From assembly GCF_013111185.1 (NCBI RefSeq), contig NZ_WVRE01000001.1:868001-932000 (forward strand): a stretch of DNA of 64,000 nt. Reading direction: 5' to 3'. Position 1 is the first letter of the stretch. Each line of letters begins with the position of its first letter. The notes beneath the pieces were generated by a model. The model was not told the DNA's origin. It searched no databases and saw only the letters and a list, made by a program, of their open reading frames with translations. The position numbers were made by a program, and so were the translations under genes. The DNA is from Ruegeria sp. HKCCD7303. Lineage in GTDB: Bacteria; Pseudomonadota; Alphaproteobacteria; Rhodobacterales; Rhodobacteraceae. Positions 43,366 through 53,177 of the stretch are shown piece by piece.

Positions 43366-44595
43366 TCAAGATGCGGCGTTCAGGACAAAGCGCGCAGCAA
43401 GTTCCGTGTGTGACGACCACCGAAATTGGTCAACGACCTGTACCCATTCAAGGGTGTAGCCTGCGTTAACAAGGATTTTTGCGTCCCGCGCAAAGCTCAC
43501 CGGGTTGCAGGAAACATAGGCAATCACTGGTCGACTGGCTTGAGCCAACTCCTCCACCTGCGCCTCGGCTCCGGCGCGGGGCGGGTCTAAAACAATCGCG
43601 TCAAAGGCCTTTAGTTCATCAGGCATCAATGGACGACGGAACAGGTCGCGGGCCTCAGTTGTTACGCGTTTCAAACCCTGCGCTCTGCGCCAGCCCTGAT
43701 CCAGCGCCTGAACCATTGCGGCCTCGCCTTCCACAGCATGAACTTCAGCAGTTTGGGCCAAGGGAAGGGAAAACGTACCGCTACCTGCAAACAGGTCGAC
43801 GGCGCGCTTTGCACCCTCTGTTGCCTCCAAAACCGCCTGCAATAGAGCCTGTTCTCCGTCCTTGGTCGCTTGCAAGAACGCACCGGATGGCGGAGTGACG
43901 GCGGCTGTTCCAAACCGCTGAACCGGCGCCTGTCGCATAGCGATCACTTCACCGTCCCAACTCAGCCGCGCCAACCCGTGTTTCTCGGTCGCTTGAGCCA
44001 GCGCCAGTTCCAGCGGACCGTCCAAGGGTTTGCCGCCTTTAACAGCCACATCCAATCCGCCTTCGGAGAGTGTCAGTGTCACCGCCAGAACACCCTTACG
44101 ACTGCCGCCCAGAACGGCCAGCGCTTCGGTCACAGGAATGGCCGCGATCAACTCGGGGTCCAACAACCGGCAGTCGGGGATTTCCGTGATCGTGTCCGAC
44201 GCGCGACCATGAAACCCGGCCAATGTGCCTTTCTTTGTACGCCTTACGGCGACCGTTGCGCGTCGGCGCGACTGTTCTTGTGATGTGTGTATCGGGCGCA
44301 TCGGCGCATCCAGACCTTGCGCTGCCAAGGCAGTGCGCACAATTTCAAGCTTCCAATCGGCAACAAAGGCGTCAGACGCGTGCTGCAGCTGGCACCCGCC
44401 GCAGGCTTTGTAATGGCGACACGGCGCCTTGACCCGATCTTCGGACGGCGTTTCCACCCGGATATCGGTCAGCACCTGACCTACCAGAGTACCGCCAACA
44501 ACCTCGCCGGGCAGAGTGCGCGGGGCATAGACGGGGCCATCGGCAATACCATCCCCCTGATGACCGAGCCGTGTGATTGTGAATTGCTGCGTCAT
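43366..44595 (-). CDS. rlmD: 23S rRNA-type uracil-5-methyltransferase (RlmD/RumA-TrmA family)
   Basis: A 409-residue SAM-dependent RNA methyltransferase: N-terminal TRAM-like domain (about 1-50), an iron-sulfur site with Cys59, Cys65, Cys68 (CRHYKACGGCQ) and Cys142, a SAM motif VDLFAGSGTFSLPLA and the catalytic cysteine in SCNPVSFARDA. It methylates a uridine in 23S rRNA or tRNA. The exact target cannot be fixed. It follows the second ABC exporter gene by 39 nt. Confidence 0.88.
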   Translation of the reverse strand: MTQQFTITRLGHQGDGIADGPVYAPRTLPGEVVGGTLVGQVLTDIRVETPSEDRVKAPCRHYKACGGCQLQHASDAFVADWKLEIVRTALAAQGLDAPMRPIHTSQEQSRRRATVAVRRTKKGTLAGFHGRASDTITEIPDCRLLDPELIAAIPVTEALAVLGGSRKGVLAVTLTLSEGGLDVAVKGGKPLDGPLELALAQATEKHGLARLSWDGEVIAMRQAPVQRFGTAAVTPPSGAFLQATKDGEQALLQAVLEATEGAKRAVDLFAGSGTFSLPLAQTAEVHAVEGEAAMVQALDQGWRRAQGLKRVTTEARDLFRRPLMPDELKAFDAIVLDPPRAGAEAQVEELAQASRPVIAYVSCNPVSFARDAKILVNAGYTLEWVQVVDQFRWSSHTELAARFVLNAAS

Positions 44596-44634
44596 GAAGG
44601 GCCTGATAGCCGGGCTTTGAAGCCAACAAAACCC

Positions 44635-46467
44635 TTATTCCGCAGCTTCCGCCTGAATAAAGCCGCCTGATTGACGATGCCAGAACCGCGCATAAAGCCC
44701 GCCCTGATCCAGCAGCGCCTGATGTGTTCCGCTTTCGACGATCCGCCCCTGGTCCAGGACAACGATCCGATCCATCTCGCTGAGGGTGGACAGCCGGTGT
44801 GCAATGGCCAGAACGGTCTTACCCTCCATTACCCGATGCAGCGCGGTCTGAATCGAGGCTTCGACCTCGGAATCCAATGCCGATGTTGCTTCGTCCAGAA
44901 CCAAAATCGGCGCGTCCTTCAGAATGGCACGGGCCAAAGCGATCCGCTGACGCTGTCCGCCGCTGAGTTTTACACCCCTTTCGCCCAGATGAGCGTCATA
45001 GCCTTGGCGACCGTTAGCATCCTCAAGGCTGAGGATGAATTCATGCGCCTCTGCCTTTTTCGCAGCGGTTATCATCTCATCCTCGGACGCATCCGGGCGA
45101 CCGTACAGAATGTTTTCGCGCGCTGAACGGTTGAACATCGCCGTTTCCTGCGTAACCATACCGATCTGGCGGCGCAGGCTGTCTTGCGTCACGTGCGACA
45201 CGTCCTGCCCGTCAATACGAATAGCGCCACTTTCCCTGTCATAGAGTCGAAGCAGCAAGGACACGAGCGTCGATTTACCCGCGCCCGAGGCGCCGACAAT
45301 ACCCAGCTTTTCGCCGGGTTTTATAGTCAGGGTCAGATCTGTAACACCGCCTACGTCCCGACCATAAGCAAAGCTGGCATTTTCGAATGAGATTGATCCG
45401 TCGTGCACAACCAGGTCTTTTGCGTCCCCCGCATCCTCGACCCGGTCACGCTTGGCCAGCGTTTTCATCCCGTTTTCGATTTCACCCACATTGGCGTAGA
45501 GGCCCATTAGAGTGAAACTGACCCAACCCGTCATTTGCGCAATCCGGATTGAGACGGCACCTGCTGCCACTATATCCCCTGCGGTCGCAATGCCGATTTG
45601 CCACAACCAAAGCGTCGCACCCAGCAGCAGAACCGGCAAAACACCAGCCAACGTCATCAGGATAAATCGAAAACTGGCCGAAAGCTTACCGAAATCCAGC
45701 GACCGTTCGCGCAGTTCCACCATCGAGTCGCGCGCAGCCCGATCTTCAAAAGCGGAATGTGCAAACAACTTAACCGTCTTGATGTTGGTGATCGTGTCAA
45801 CGACCTGCCCCGAAACCATCGCCCGCGCCCCGGCCCGCGCGGCAGAGCGTTGACGGATGCGCGGCAAATACCAGCGCACAAGCAGGAAGTAGACCACGAG
45901 CCAAGCGGCAAAAGGCAGCATCGCAAGCGGGTGAATAGACCCTAACAAAAGCAAAGACCCCACAAGAGACGCCAGGGCAAATACAATGGCGCTGATCGTT
46001 TCTGACACGACCGAAGCCATCGCGTTCGACGTTTGCATCTGCTTCTGTGCGATGCGTCCAGCGAAATCATCGTCGAAATACGTCACCGACTGGCCCAGCG
46101 TCCAACGGTTCAACTTGGCCAACACCAAGGGTGTGATGTTGGGCATGACGATGTAATTGTTCGAAACCGAAGACAGGCCAAACAGGATCGGACGCACCAG
46201 CATAAAGAAAGCGATCGAGCCGAAGATCATCCACATGTTTTGCACGGTCAGAAAGTTTTCCGGACCGCTAGACGTTGCCACGTCGATCACACGGCCCAAA
46301 ATCCAAGCCGTGCCCGCCTCCATCGCGCCGGCTGTGGCCGAAAAGAACGCTGCAACAAACAACATCGGCCAAGCACCGGACAGGCTCCAGCGAATGAACG
46401 CTCCCAACGTCTGCGGCGGGGGCGTTTCGATGTTTTTGAACGGTTGGATGAGGTCAGCGACCCTCAT
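44635..46467 (-). CDS. ABC exporter half-transporter (second of a pair)
   Basis: A 610-residue fused exporter: six-helix membrane domain (about 30-330) and ATPase (about 360-590) with Walker A GASGAGKST, signature LSGGQRQRIALARAIL, Walker B ILVLDEATSALD and switch AIAHRLSTLS. All ATPase motifs are consensus. It overlaps its partner gene by 4 nt, so the two probably form a heterodimeric lipid, peptide or drug exporter. Substrate unknown. Confidence 0.9.
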   Translation of the reverse strand: MRVADLIQPFKNIETPPPQTLGAFIRWSLSGAWPMLFVAAFFSATAGAMEAGTAWILGRVIDVATSSGPENFLTVQNMWMIFGSIAFFMLVRPILFGLSSVSNNYIVMPNITPLVLAKLNRWTLGQSVTYFDDDFAGRIAQKQMQTSNAMASVVSETISAIVFALASLVGSLLLLGSIHPLAMLPFAAWLVVYFLLVRWYLPRIRQRSAARAGARAMVSGQVVDTITNIKTVKLFAHSAFEDRAARDSMVELRERSLDFGKLSASFRFILMTLAGVLPVLLLGATLWLWQIGIATAGDIVAAGAVSIRIAQMTGWVSFTLMGLYANVGEIENGMKTLAKRDRVEDAGDAKDLVVHDGSISFENASFAYGRDVGGVTDLTLTIKPGEKLGIVGASGAGKSTLVSLLLRLYDRESGAIRIDGQDVSHVTQDSLRRQIGMVTQETAMFNRSARENILYGRPDASEDEMITAAKKAEAHEFILSLEDANGRQGYDAHLGERGVKLSGGQRQRIALARAILKDAPILVLDEATSALDSEVEASIQTALHRVMEGKTVLAIAHRLSTLSEMDRIVVLDQGRIVESGTHQALLDQGGLYARFWHRQSGGFIQAEAAE

Positions 46468-48302
46468 TCCGCGGCCTCCGGATTCATGAAGCCGCCAGAT
46501 TGCCGCGCCCAGAACTGCGCGTAAAGACCACGCTGCGTCAACAGGTCGGAATGGGCGCCTTCTTCGACGATACGGCCATCATCCATGACCAGAATACGGT
46601 CCATCTGCGCGATCGTGCTGAGCCTGTGCGCAATGGCGATCACGGTTTTGCCTTGCATCATGCCGTATAGGGTTTCCTGAATTGACGCTTCAACCTCGGA
46701 ATCTAGGGCGGATGTCGCCTCATCCAACAACAATATCGGCGCATCTTTAAGGATTACCCGTGCCAGCGTCACACGCTGCCGCTGCCCGCCGGACAGCTTT
46801 ACACCACGCTCGCCCACATGCGCGTCGTACCCCGTGCGTCCTTGCGGGTCTTGCAGGTCAAGGATGAACTCATGCGCTTCGGCCTGCTTGGCGGCGGCGA
46901 TCATCTGATCCTCGGTCGCATCAGGGCGGCCATAAAGGATATTGTCCCGCACCGACCGGTGCAGCAAAGCGCTGTCCTGCTGAACCATGCCGATATGACT
47001 GCGCAAGCTGTCCTGCGTGACATCTGCGATGTTCTGCCCGTCAATCAGGATCGCGCCCCGCTCGACATCATAAAACCGCAAAAGAAGCTTAACTAGGGTC
47101 GATTTTCCAGCACCGGACCGACCGATCAAACCGATCTTTTCGCCGGGTTGGATGGTTAGGTTGATGTGGTCCAAACCACCGGCTTCGCGACCGTAGTGGT
47201 GCGACAGGTCGCGGATATGGATCTCACCCTTGTTCAGTCGCAAGGGTTTCGCAGCGGGCGCATCCAACAGATCAATGGCTTGGGCAATCGTCTCCATCCC
47301 CTCGGCCACGATACCAAGCTGGCGGAAAAAGCTGGTCAGCGCCCACATGATCCATCCGGTCATGGCGTTCAGACGAAGAGTCAGTGCGGTGGCAGCCGCA
47401 ACGACACCAACCGAGGCGGTGCCTTGCATCCACAACGCAATTGCCCAACCAACAACGCCCACAATCAGCATGCCGTTCAAGGTGACCAGAACCGCATCCA
47501 TGATCGTAAAAATCCGCATCTCAATCTGGAAAGTTCGGCGGGTTTCTTCGATCGCCTCGCGGGCATAGTCCAACTCTTGCGGACCATGGGCGAACATCTT
47601 GACGGAATGGATGTTGGTATAGCTGTCCACAACCCGGCCGGTGACAGTCGAGCGCGCATCTGAGGCCGCTTTTGACGCCGGACCGACACGCTGCACCGTC
47701 CAGCGCACCAGCATCGCATAAAACGCAAACCAGATTAGCAAGGGGATCAACAAACGCGGATCCGCTGCGTACAGCAAGATCGCCGCACCGATCAGATAGG
47801 CTAGCGAGAAGGAAATCGCATCAAAGACCTGAAAGACCACCTCGCCTGCGGCAGGTGGCGTTTGCATGATCCGGTTCGCAATCCGCCCGGCAAAATCGTT
47901 TTCGAACCAGCCAACCGATTGGCGCAGCACATGTTTGTGCGCGCGCCAGCGGATCAGCGTGCCAAAGTTAGGCAGGATCGTGTTGTTCAACAGAAGTACG
48001 TCGATCAGATGCAGTAACGGACGAAGCAGCAGAACAAACGCCGCCATCAATAACAGCTCTGTCCCGTGGTTCTGCCAGACTTCTGCAGGAGATCCGCCCA
48101 GCAGGTCGACAACGCGGCCCATATAATAGATCAACCCGATTTCGACCCCTGCGACGACGATAGAAATCAGTGCGGCCCAGACAAACACCCGGACAAAAGG
48201 CCGCGAATAATCCAACATGAACGGCCACAACTTGGTTGGTGGCGCGTCGGTCTCTTTGTAGGCGACAAAAGGGTTAACGAGATTTTCGAAATAGCGAAAC
48301 AT
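46464..48302 (-). CDS. ABC exporter half-transporter (first of a pair)
   Basis: A 612-residue fused exporter paralogous to the next gene. The membrane domain covers about 30-330; the ATPase has Walker A GRSGAGKST, signature LSGGQRQRVTLARVIL, Walker B ILLLDEATSALD and switch AIAHRLSTIA. Both partners have intact catalytic sites, so ATP hydrolysis is probably symmetric. A 191-bp gap (48303-48493) separates it from the upstream cca gene; I see no clear element in that gap. Confidence 0.9.
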   Translation of the reverse strand: MFRYFENLVNPFVAYKETDAPPTKLWPFMLDYSRPFVRVFVWAALISIVVAGVEIGLIYYMGRVVDLLGGSPAEVWQNHGTELLLMAAFVLLLRPLLHLIDVLLLNNTILPNFGTLIRWRAHKHVLRQSVGWFENDFAGRIANRIMQTPPAAGEVVFQVFDAISFSLAYLIGAAILLYAADPRLLIPLLIWFAFYAMLVRWTVQRVGPASKAASDARSTVTGRVVDSYTNIHSVKMFAHGPQELDYAREAIEETRRTFQIEMRIFTIMDAVLVTLNGMLIVGVVGWAIALWMQGTASVGVVAAATALTLRLNAMTGWIMWALTSFFRQLGIVAEGMETIAQAIDLLDAPAAKPLRLNKGEIHIRDLSHHYGREAGGLDHINLTIQPGEKIGLIGRSGAGKSTLVKLLLRFYDVERGAILIDGQNIADVTQDSLRSHIGMVQQDSALLHRSVRDNILYGRPDATEDQMIAAAKQAEAHEFILDLQDPQGRTGYDAHVGERGVKLSGGQRQRVTLARVILKDAPILLLDEATSALDSEVEASIQETLYGMMQGKTVIAIAHRLSTIAQMDRILVMDDGRIVEEGAHSDLLTQRGLYAQFWARQSGGFMNPEAAE

Positions 48303-48493
48303 GGAGAGTGCTCCGATTGAGCAAAAATGTAGACGTGCGAAGAAGAATGGCGCCTGAACACCACCCTTTACGGGGCAAGTGTTCTGGCTTTAGCCGAACC
48401 AGATCCCGTAATACATTCGCAGTCCTCCATCCATGTGACAGTCGCACGTAACCACAAACGTGTTGGTTTGTCATCCCCTTTTGAGACTTAGCG

Positions 48494-49648
48494 CTAACTT
48501 GCCAGCAACTCCTCGCGCGACAACGCAAAGCCGGACGCGATCCAGCGGTTTTCAAGCTCGGCCAGTTTCTGGCCCAGCGCTGGTCCTGTGAAAGTGGGGA
48601 TCAGATCCTTGGCTTGAATTGGAAAACGGGCAGCCGCCCCTTTATGCAAGTCATGCCTCAAGGCTTCGGACCAGGGTTGTTCCAGAAAAGCGCAACGCAG
48701 AAGAGTCTCGTGCAAACCGCCTTCGTCACCGTAGCGGTAACCCAGCTCGGCCACGCTGGTGGTGGCTTGTGCCTCCTCTCGCATCCGGGTCAAACGTTGC
48801 AATTGCGAACGGCTCAACCGCAATGTCGCTGCGTCTTCGGGCGTGGCAATGGCTGCCAGCCGTCGCACCGGATCGGGATCAGCACCTGCGGCTTGTTCGA
48901 GGGCAACAAGAGGCGAAAGGGGTCGGTCATTTGCACCCGGCAACAACTGTGCCAAGACACCCGTACTGCGCATTGTTGCAATCGCAGGCGCTGGATCTTG
49001 CGCTGCCAGCAGTTTCAGAAGTTCCGCGCCGACCCGTTCACGCGACAGTGATTTCAACCCGTCAAGATTGGCACCAATGGCGGCCAGAGCGTCGGGATCA
49101 AATCCAGCGTCCGCGTCACCATACCAGGCATGAAAGCGGAAGTAGCGAAGCGAGCGCAAATAATCTTCGCGGATACGATTCTCAGCGGTTCCAATGAACC
49201 GAACCCGACGCGCCTGTAGGTCGGGCAGTCCGTTAAGCGGGTCTAAAACGGTACCATCGGGCTGCGCGTAGATCGCGTTCATGGTGAAATCGCGCCGCGC
49301 CGCGTCTTCCTCGACATGATCAGAGAACGCAACAACAGCGCGCCGCCCGTCGGTTTCTACATCACGTCGGAAAGTAGTGATCTCATGCGGGATACCGGCG
49401 CTGACGACCGTGATCGTACCGTGATCGATGCCGGTTGGAATTGCCTTTAGCCCCGCAGCCTGCGCCATCTCAACCACCTGCTGGGGTCGCGCGTCGGTGG
49501 CAATATCGATATCCGAGACAGGTGCGCCCAAAAGCGCGTTGCGCACACAGCCACCCACAAAAAGTGCCTGCGCACCAGATGCAGTCAGGGCGGCGCATAC
49601 CTGTTGGGTCGCTGGTTCACTGACCCAAGGCTCGTTTATCTGCATCAT
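48494..49648 (-). CDS. cca: CCA tRNA nucleotidyltransferase / poly(A) polymerase family
   Basis: A 384-residue class II nucleotidyltransferase with FVGGCVRNALLG (about 30-41), the metal pair SDIDIAT (Asp46, Asp48), RRDFTMNAI and the ERVGAELLKLL helix. It adds or repairs the 3' CCA of tRNAs. Its start overlaps the Nudix stop by 4 nt, in the hslO-Nudix-cca order seen in other Rhodobacteraceae. A tRNA-CCA rather than poly(A) role is inferred from this order. Confidence 0.9.
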   Translation of the reverse strand: MMQINEPWVSEPATQQVCAALTASGAQALFVGGCVRNALLGAPVSDIDIATDARPQQVVEMAQAAGLKAIPTGIDHGTITVVSAGIPHEITTFRRDVETDGRRAVVAFSDHVEEDAARRDFTMNAIYAQPDGTVLDPLNGLPDLQARRVRFIGTAENRIREDYLRSLRYFRFHAWYGDADAGFDPDALAAIGANLDGLKSLSRERVGAELLKLLAAQDPAPAIATMRSTGVLAQLLPGANDRPLSPLVALEQAAGADPDPVRRLAAIATPEDAATLRLSRSQLQRLTRMREEAQATTSVAELGYRYGDEGGLHETLLRCAFLEQPWSEALRHDLHKGAAARFPIQAKDLIPTFTGPALGQKLAELENRWIASGFALSREELLAS

Positions 49649-50241
49649 TCATTCACCCGTGCTGCAAGCCCGCGCAATATGCGGGCCGTCGCGCCCCAGA
49701 TATAATAGGGGCCGAACGGAACTGTGTAATATCTGCGTTTCTGGCCGCGCCAGCGACGCGACTCAACCAGATAATTCTCGGGATCTAGAAGATGGGCAAG
49801 AGGCGTCGAGAAAACCTCATCCACCTCTCCGGGTTCGGGCACAGGTTTGAATGTGTCACGTACGACTGCAACCACGGGTGTAACGTTGAAAGAGGTGACG
49901 GTTTCATGCATGGGAAGAAACCCCAGAACCTCTGGCATATCGGGTGGCAGTCCGATCTCTTCTTGTGCTTCCCTTAAAGCCGCCGCCGTGACATCGGCAT
50001 CCGTTTCATCCTGTTTGCCGCCAGGAAAAGCGATCTGACCGGGGTGATGCTTCAGCGCCGAAGATCGTTTGGTCAGGATCACCCGAGGCGCGTCATAAGC
50101 CAAAGATATGGCCACGAGAACACCGGCAGGACGCAGCCGCCGCCCGGGCGGCAGAACGGTATCGGGGTTCAGGTCAAAATCACTGGACCCGTGACCGGGG
50201 CGGCGCAAGGCCGCCCGGATCTGTTCAACCGGATCATGCAC
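49645..50241 (-). CDS. Nudix hydrolase, CoA pyrophosphatase type (NudL-like)
   Basis: A 198-residue Nudix protein with the CoA-type box GGKQDETDADVTAAALREAQ followed by EEIGL, and the LTKRSSALKHHPGQIAFPGG segment typical of UPF0035/NudL, which cleaves CoA to phosphopantetheine. I start at the GTG at 50241, which overlaps the hslO stop by 8 nt; the longer frame runs into hslO. It is translationally linked to cca. Confidence 0.85.
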   Translation of the reverse strand: MHDPVEQIRAALRRPGHGSSDFDLNPDTVLPPGRRLRPAGVLVAISLAYDAPRVILTKRSSALKHHPGQIAFPGGKQDETDADVTAAALREAQEEIGLPPDMPEVLGFLPMHETVTSFNVTPVVAVVRDTFKPVPEPGEVDEVFSTPLAHLLDPENYLVESRRWRGQKRRYYTVPFGPYYIWGATARILRGLAARVNE

Positions 50242-51220
50242 CTTTGCTGTCTTCAGCTTCAAAGCCCACAGTTGCCGGATCCAGCACATAATGCGCGCCA
50301 CAGAACTGGCAATCAGCCGTAACCAGACCTTCAGGCGTTGTCATCTTTTCGATGTCCTTCGCCGAATAGATCGACAAGCTCTGACGCACCCGGTCCTCGG
50401 AACAGGTGCACCCGAATTGTACCGATTGCGCGTTATAGACACGCGGCTGTTCCTCATGGAACAGGCGAACCAAAAGGTCGGTCGGCGCAACCGAAGGGCC
50501 GATCATTTCCAGATCCTCGACGGTATCCAGCAGGATATTGACGCGGCCCCAGTTCTCACCCTCTTCGCCGTCTACCAGATCGCTGGCGGTCAGGATCTCA
50601 CCGGTACCTTCGCCAGATGCTGCAAAGGGCGACGCTTTGGGCATATGCTGCAACATGATGCCGCCGGCACGCCAATGCTCGCCCACGCCGGGCTCGGTCG
50701 ATTTACCAAAGCTCAGCGAAAACCGCGTCGGCAACTGTTCGGACTGGGCGAAATACGCCTCGGCGCATGCGCTCAGTGATCCGCCCGCCAGCGGCGTGAT
50801 ACCCTGATACGGTTGCGTGCCTTCGCCCTGGTCGATCATGATGGCAAAATACCCCTCTCCCACCTGATCAAAAGGTGCCGCGTCGGTCAGCCGGTCGCGG
50901 TCAAAGCTGGCATATGCACGGATTTGGGCGGCTTGGCCCTCTTCCTGCGGCGCGTAATAGTCGGTTGCGATCATGCGCACCGCCCCTTTGGACTGCACCT
51001 GCAACGACAGCTTCCAGCGCAACGCAACGGTCTGGCCGATCAACGCGGTCAGCAAGGCCATTTCAGCCACCAGCGCTTCGACTTGCGGCGGATAGTCGTG
51101 CTGCTTCAGGATGCCATCCAGCACGCCATCCAGACGGGCCACGCGGCCACGCATGTCGGATGCATCAAGTTGAAAGGGCAGGACGGTGTCGTCCCACGCG
51201 ATTTTTGTTCCAAGAGACAT
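50234..51220 (-). CDS. hslO: Redox-regulated chaperone Hsp33
   Basis: A 328-residue Hsp33 with the C-terminal zinc switch FGCTCSEDRV and CQFCGAHY, the four cysteines that release zinc on oxidation and activate holdase function. The N-terminal domain (about 1-200) has the family's ALIGQTVALRWKLSLQ region. It protects proteins during oxidative stress. It is first in the hslO-Nudix-cca operon and divergent from a small Nudix gene. Confidence 0.94.
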   Translation of the reverse strand: MSLGTKIAWDDTVLPFQLDASDMRGRVARLDGVLDGILKQHDYPPQVEALVAEMALLTALIGQTVALRWKLSLQVQSKGAVRMIATDYYAPQEEGQAAQIRAYASFDRDRLTDAAPFDQVGEGYFAIMIDQGEGTQPYQGITPLAGGSLSACAEAYFAQSEQLPTRFSLSFGKSTEPGVGEHWRAGGIMLQHMPKASPFAASGEGTGEILTASDLVDGEEGENWGRVNILLDTVEDLEMIGPSVAPTDLLVRLFHEEQPRVYNAQSVQFGCTCSEDRVRQSLSIYSAKDIEKMTTPEGLVTADCQFCGAHYVLDPATVGFEAEDSKGA

Positions 51221-51296
51221 GGGGTTTCCTTACACGCCACAGGTTGGCATACCGGCACCATATAGGTCGTACAGATTGGGTTTTAAGGGGCCATAC

Positions 51297-51743
51297 ATGA
51301 TCAGACGGTTTGGTGAAACCCCTCAGGCAGGGCAGAAATACACACTGCGACCGGGAGTGTACGTGCTTTTGCCTCGTGGACGATCATTGTTGGTGACATG
51401 GTATGACGACGGCCTCAACCCAGAGCTGCAACTGCCGGGCGGAGGCATTGATCCGGGCGAATCGCCGATCACGGCCCTGCATCGCGAGGCTTACGAAGAA
51501 ACGGGTTGGCTGGTTGCCAACCCGCGCCGGGTCGGTACCTTTCGCCGCTTTTCCTACATGCCCGAATACGATCTGTGGGCGGAAAAAATCTGTATGATCT
51601 ATCGCGCGCGTCCAGTCCGCCGCATCGGACCGCCAGCCGAGGCGTTTCACGAAGCACGATGGATAGATGCATCAGATGCGATTGAAAAGCTTGGCAATGA
51701 CGGCGATCGGCATTTTGCCAAGCTGCACCTTTGGTCGCTTTAA
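51297..51743 (+). CDS. Nudix hydrolase (NUDT3/diphosphoinositol-type fold)
   Basis: A 148-residue Nudix protein with the box GGGIDPGESPITALHREAYE followed by ETGW (about 46-69), fitting GX5EX7REUXEEXGU except that the last glutamate position reads ET. I start at the ATG at 51297 (MIRRFGETPQAG) after AAGGGG; upstream in-frame codons lie in the hslO promoter. Substrate unknown. The stop overlaps the convergent response-regulator stop in TTAA. Confidence 0.82.
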   Translation: MIRRFGETPQAGQKYTLRPGVYVLLPRGRSLLVTWYDDGLNPELQLPGGGIDPGESPITALHREAYEETGWLVANPRRVGTFRRFSYMPEYDLWAEKICMIYRARPVRRIGPPAEAFHEARWIDASDAIEKLGNDGDRHFAKLHLWSL

Positions 51744-53014
51744 GGGCCGTTATATTCGAAGAACACGGCCGAGACGTCATCCCCTATCCCCTCTTTGGGC
51801 GACATCACCTGCGTCAGTCGCCAGAACATGTCATCCAGAAACTCGGACCCGCCATGTTCCGTAACGCAATGTTGTGCCATCTCCTGCAAACCGTTTTCGT
51901 CCAACAGACCGCCATCGGCCAAGGGGCATTCGGTAAACCCGTCGGAATACAGCAACAGCTTGTCCCCGGGTTGCAGTTTCGTCTCGATCTGATGGAAGCC
52001 CGCATCCTCGATCAAGCCTATAGGCAAACCACCATCGCCCAGAAACTCACTGCTGCCATCTTTGCGTAACAAAAGGGGGGGCGGATGCCCGGCCTGCACC
52101 ATCTTCATAAGCCCGTTGCGCAGGTCAACAATGGCGTAAACCATCGTGAAGTATTCCTCGATCCCCGTATCTGCCATCAGACGCGAGTTGAGCGTTTTGG
52201 CGACATCCTCGGGCGGCAAGAGCGCGTAGAACTTGTTAAACCGTTGTTCCATCGCGACATTCTGGTCAAAGTGCTTGCTGGACAGATAGCCACCCAATCG
52301 GGCTGTCATCATGGCCGAGGTGATGCCGTGGCCGGACACATCAATGCTGTAGAACCCCAACCGATTCACACCGGGCGAGAACATGCCAACAAGATCGCCG
52401 CCAATATGTCCGCATGGCTTTAGCAAAAGGCTGACGCGCGAGTTGCCAAAATCCCGCGATAGCTCGGGCATCAGAGATTCCTGAATCTTACGCGCCTGCA
52501 TCAGATCTTTGTCGATCGCGTCATGCGCCAGCTTCAGCTCTTCCAGCGCGGATTCAATCAGCCTGTTTTTCTGCGAAAGCTCGCGCTGCATATCTAAAAT
52601 ACGCGCTCCGGCAGAGATACGCGCGCGCAGCTCATCCGCCTCCAAAGGTTTGATGAGGAAATCATCAGCCCCGGCATCCAGACCTCGGGCGACTTCTTGC
52701 TTTTCGCTTTTGGACGTCAGCAGAATGAAATAGCTGTATTGGTCCGAATTCAGCGCGCGGAACGCGCAGCAGAACTCCAGACCACTCATCCCCGGCATAA
52801 CCCAGTCGCTAAGAACAAGATCGGGCGGGTCTGTCTGGCAAAGCTCCAACGCGGCCTCACCGGTATCGGCTTCGACTACGTCAAACCCCCATTTCCTGAG
52901 AGAGGCCACCAGGATGCGCCGCTGCAAACGGCTGTCATCCACAACCAGCACCTTGCGGATCGCGCCGAAGTCCAGATCTGATCTGGTGTCCTCAAGACTC
53001 GCCCTTGGTACCAT
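51740..53014 (-). CDS. Response regulator with PP2C-type (RsbU/SpoIIE) phosphatase output
   Basis: A 424-residue protein. The receiver domain (about 20-135) has acidic pocket Asp26/Asp27, phosphoacceptor Asp70 (LVLSDWVMPG) and Lys122. A coiled linker follows (135-185), then a PP2C phosphatase (about 195-424) with GGDLVG (Asp207), DVSGHGITSAMM (Asp225) and GDDVSAVFFE (Asp412/413). Such proteins dephosphorylate anti-sigma antagonists in partner-switching; Rhodobacter RbaY is of this type (family knowledge). The divergent Hpt gene suggests that it receives phosphate by phosphorelay. No anti-sigma or antagonist gene is in the window. Confidence 0.9.
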   Translation of the reverse strand: MVPRASLEDTRSDLDFGAIRKVLVVDDSRLQRRILVASLRKWGFDVVEADTGEAALELCQTDPPDLVLSDWVMPGMSGLEFCCAFRALNSDQYSYFILLTSKSEKQEVARGLDAGADDFLIKPLEADELRARISAGARILDMQRELSQKNRLIESALEELKLAHDAIDKDLMQARKIQESLMPELSRDFGNSRVSLLLKPCGHIGGDLVGMFSPGVNRLGFYSIDVSGHGITSAMMTARLGGYLSSKHFDQNVAMEQRFNKFYALLPPEDVAKTLNSRLMADTGIEEYFTMVYAIVDLRNGLMKMVQAGHPPPLLLRKDGSSEFLGDGGLPIGLIEDAGFHQIETKLQPGDKLLLYSDGFTECPLADGGLLDENGLQEMAQHCVTEHGGSEFLDDMFWRLTQVMSPKEGIGDDVSAVFFEYNGP

Positions 53015-53116
53015 TTACACTCAGCTCTTACAAAATTGACCGGTCAAAGAGACCCTAGCGTCTGCGGGCTTAACATCCGGTGAAGACCCGACTCACGTCC
53101 AAATGGTGCCCTTAAC

Positions 53117-53145
53117 CTGGTTTTTACCAGCCGTGGTTTAACCAG
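53117..53145. promoter_or_regulatory. Two adjacent palindromes between the PP2C regulator and Hpt genes
   Basis: CTGGT-TTTT-ACCAG (53117-53130) and TGGTT-T-AACCA (53134-53144) share the half-site TGGT/ACCA and lie 33 bp before the Hpt ATG. They could be operators for the divergent pair; the first could also form a hairpin. Only base symmetry supports this. Confidence 0.35.
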
Positions 53146-53177
53146 ATCCTTGAAGGTTAAATGGCAGGTATCTCACA

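Noticed and set aside
43366..44595. Calling the methyltransferase TrmA instead of RlmD
   Set aside because: The four iron-sulfur cysteines and TRAM-like N-terminus fit RumA/RlmD types better than TrmA, though the exact uridine remains open.
48303..48493. 191-bp gap between cca and the ABC exporter genes as a possible small RNA
   Set aside because: No strong hairpin with T-run, no promoter I trust and no short coupled ORF; probably just a promoter region.
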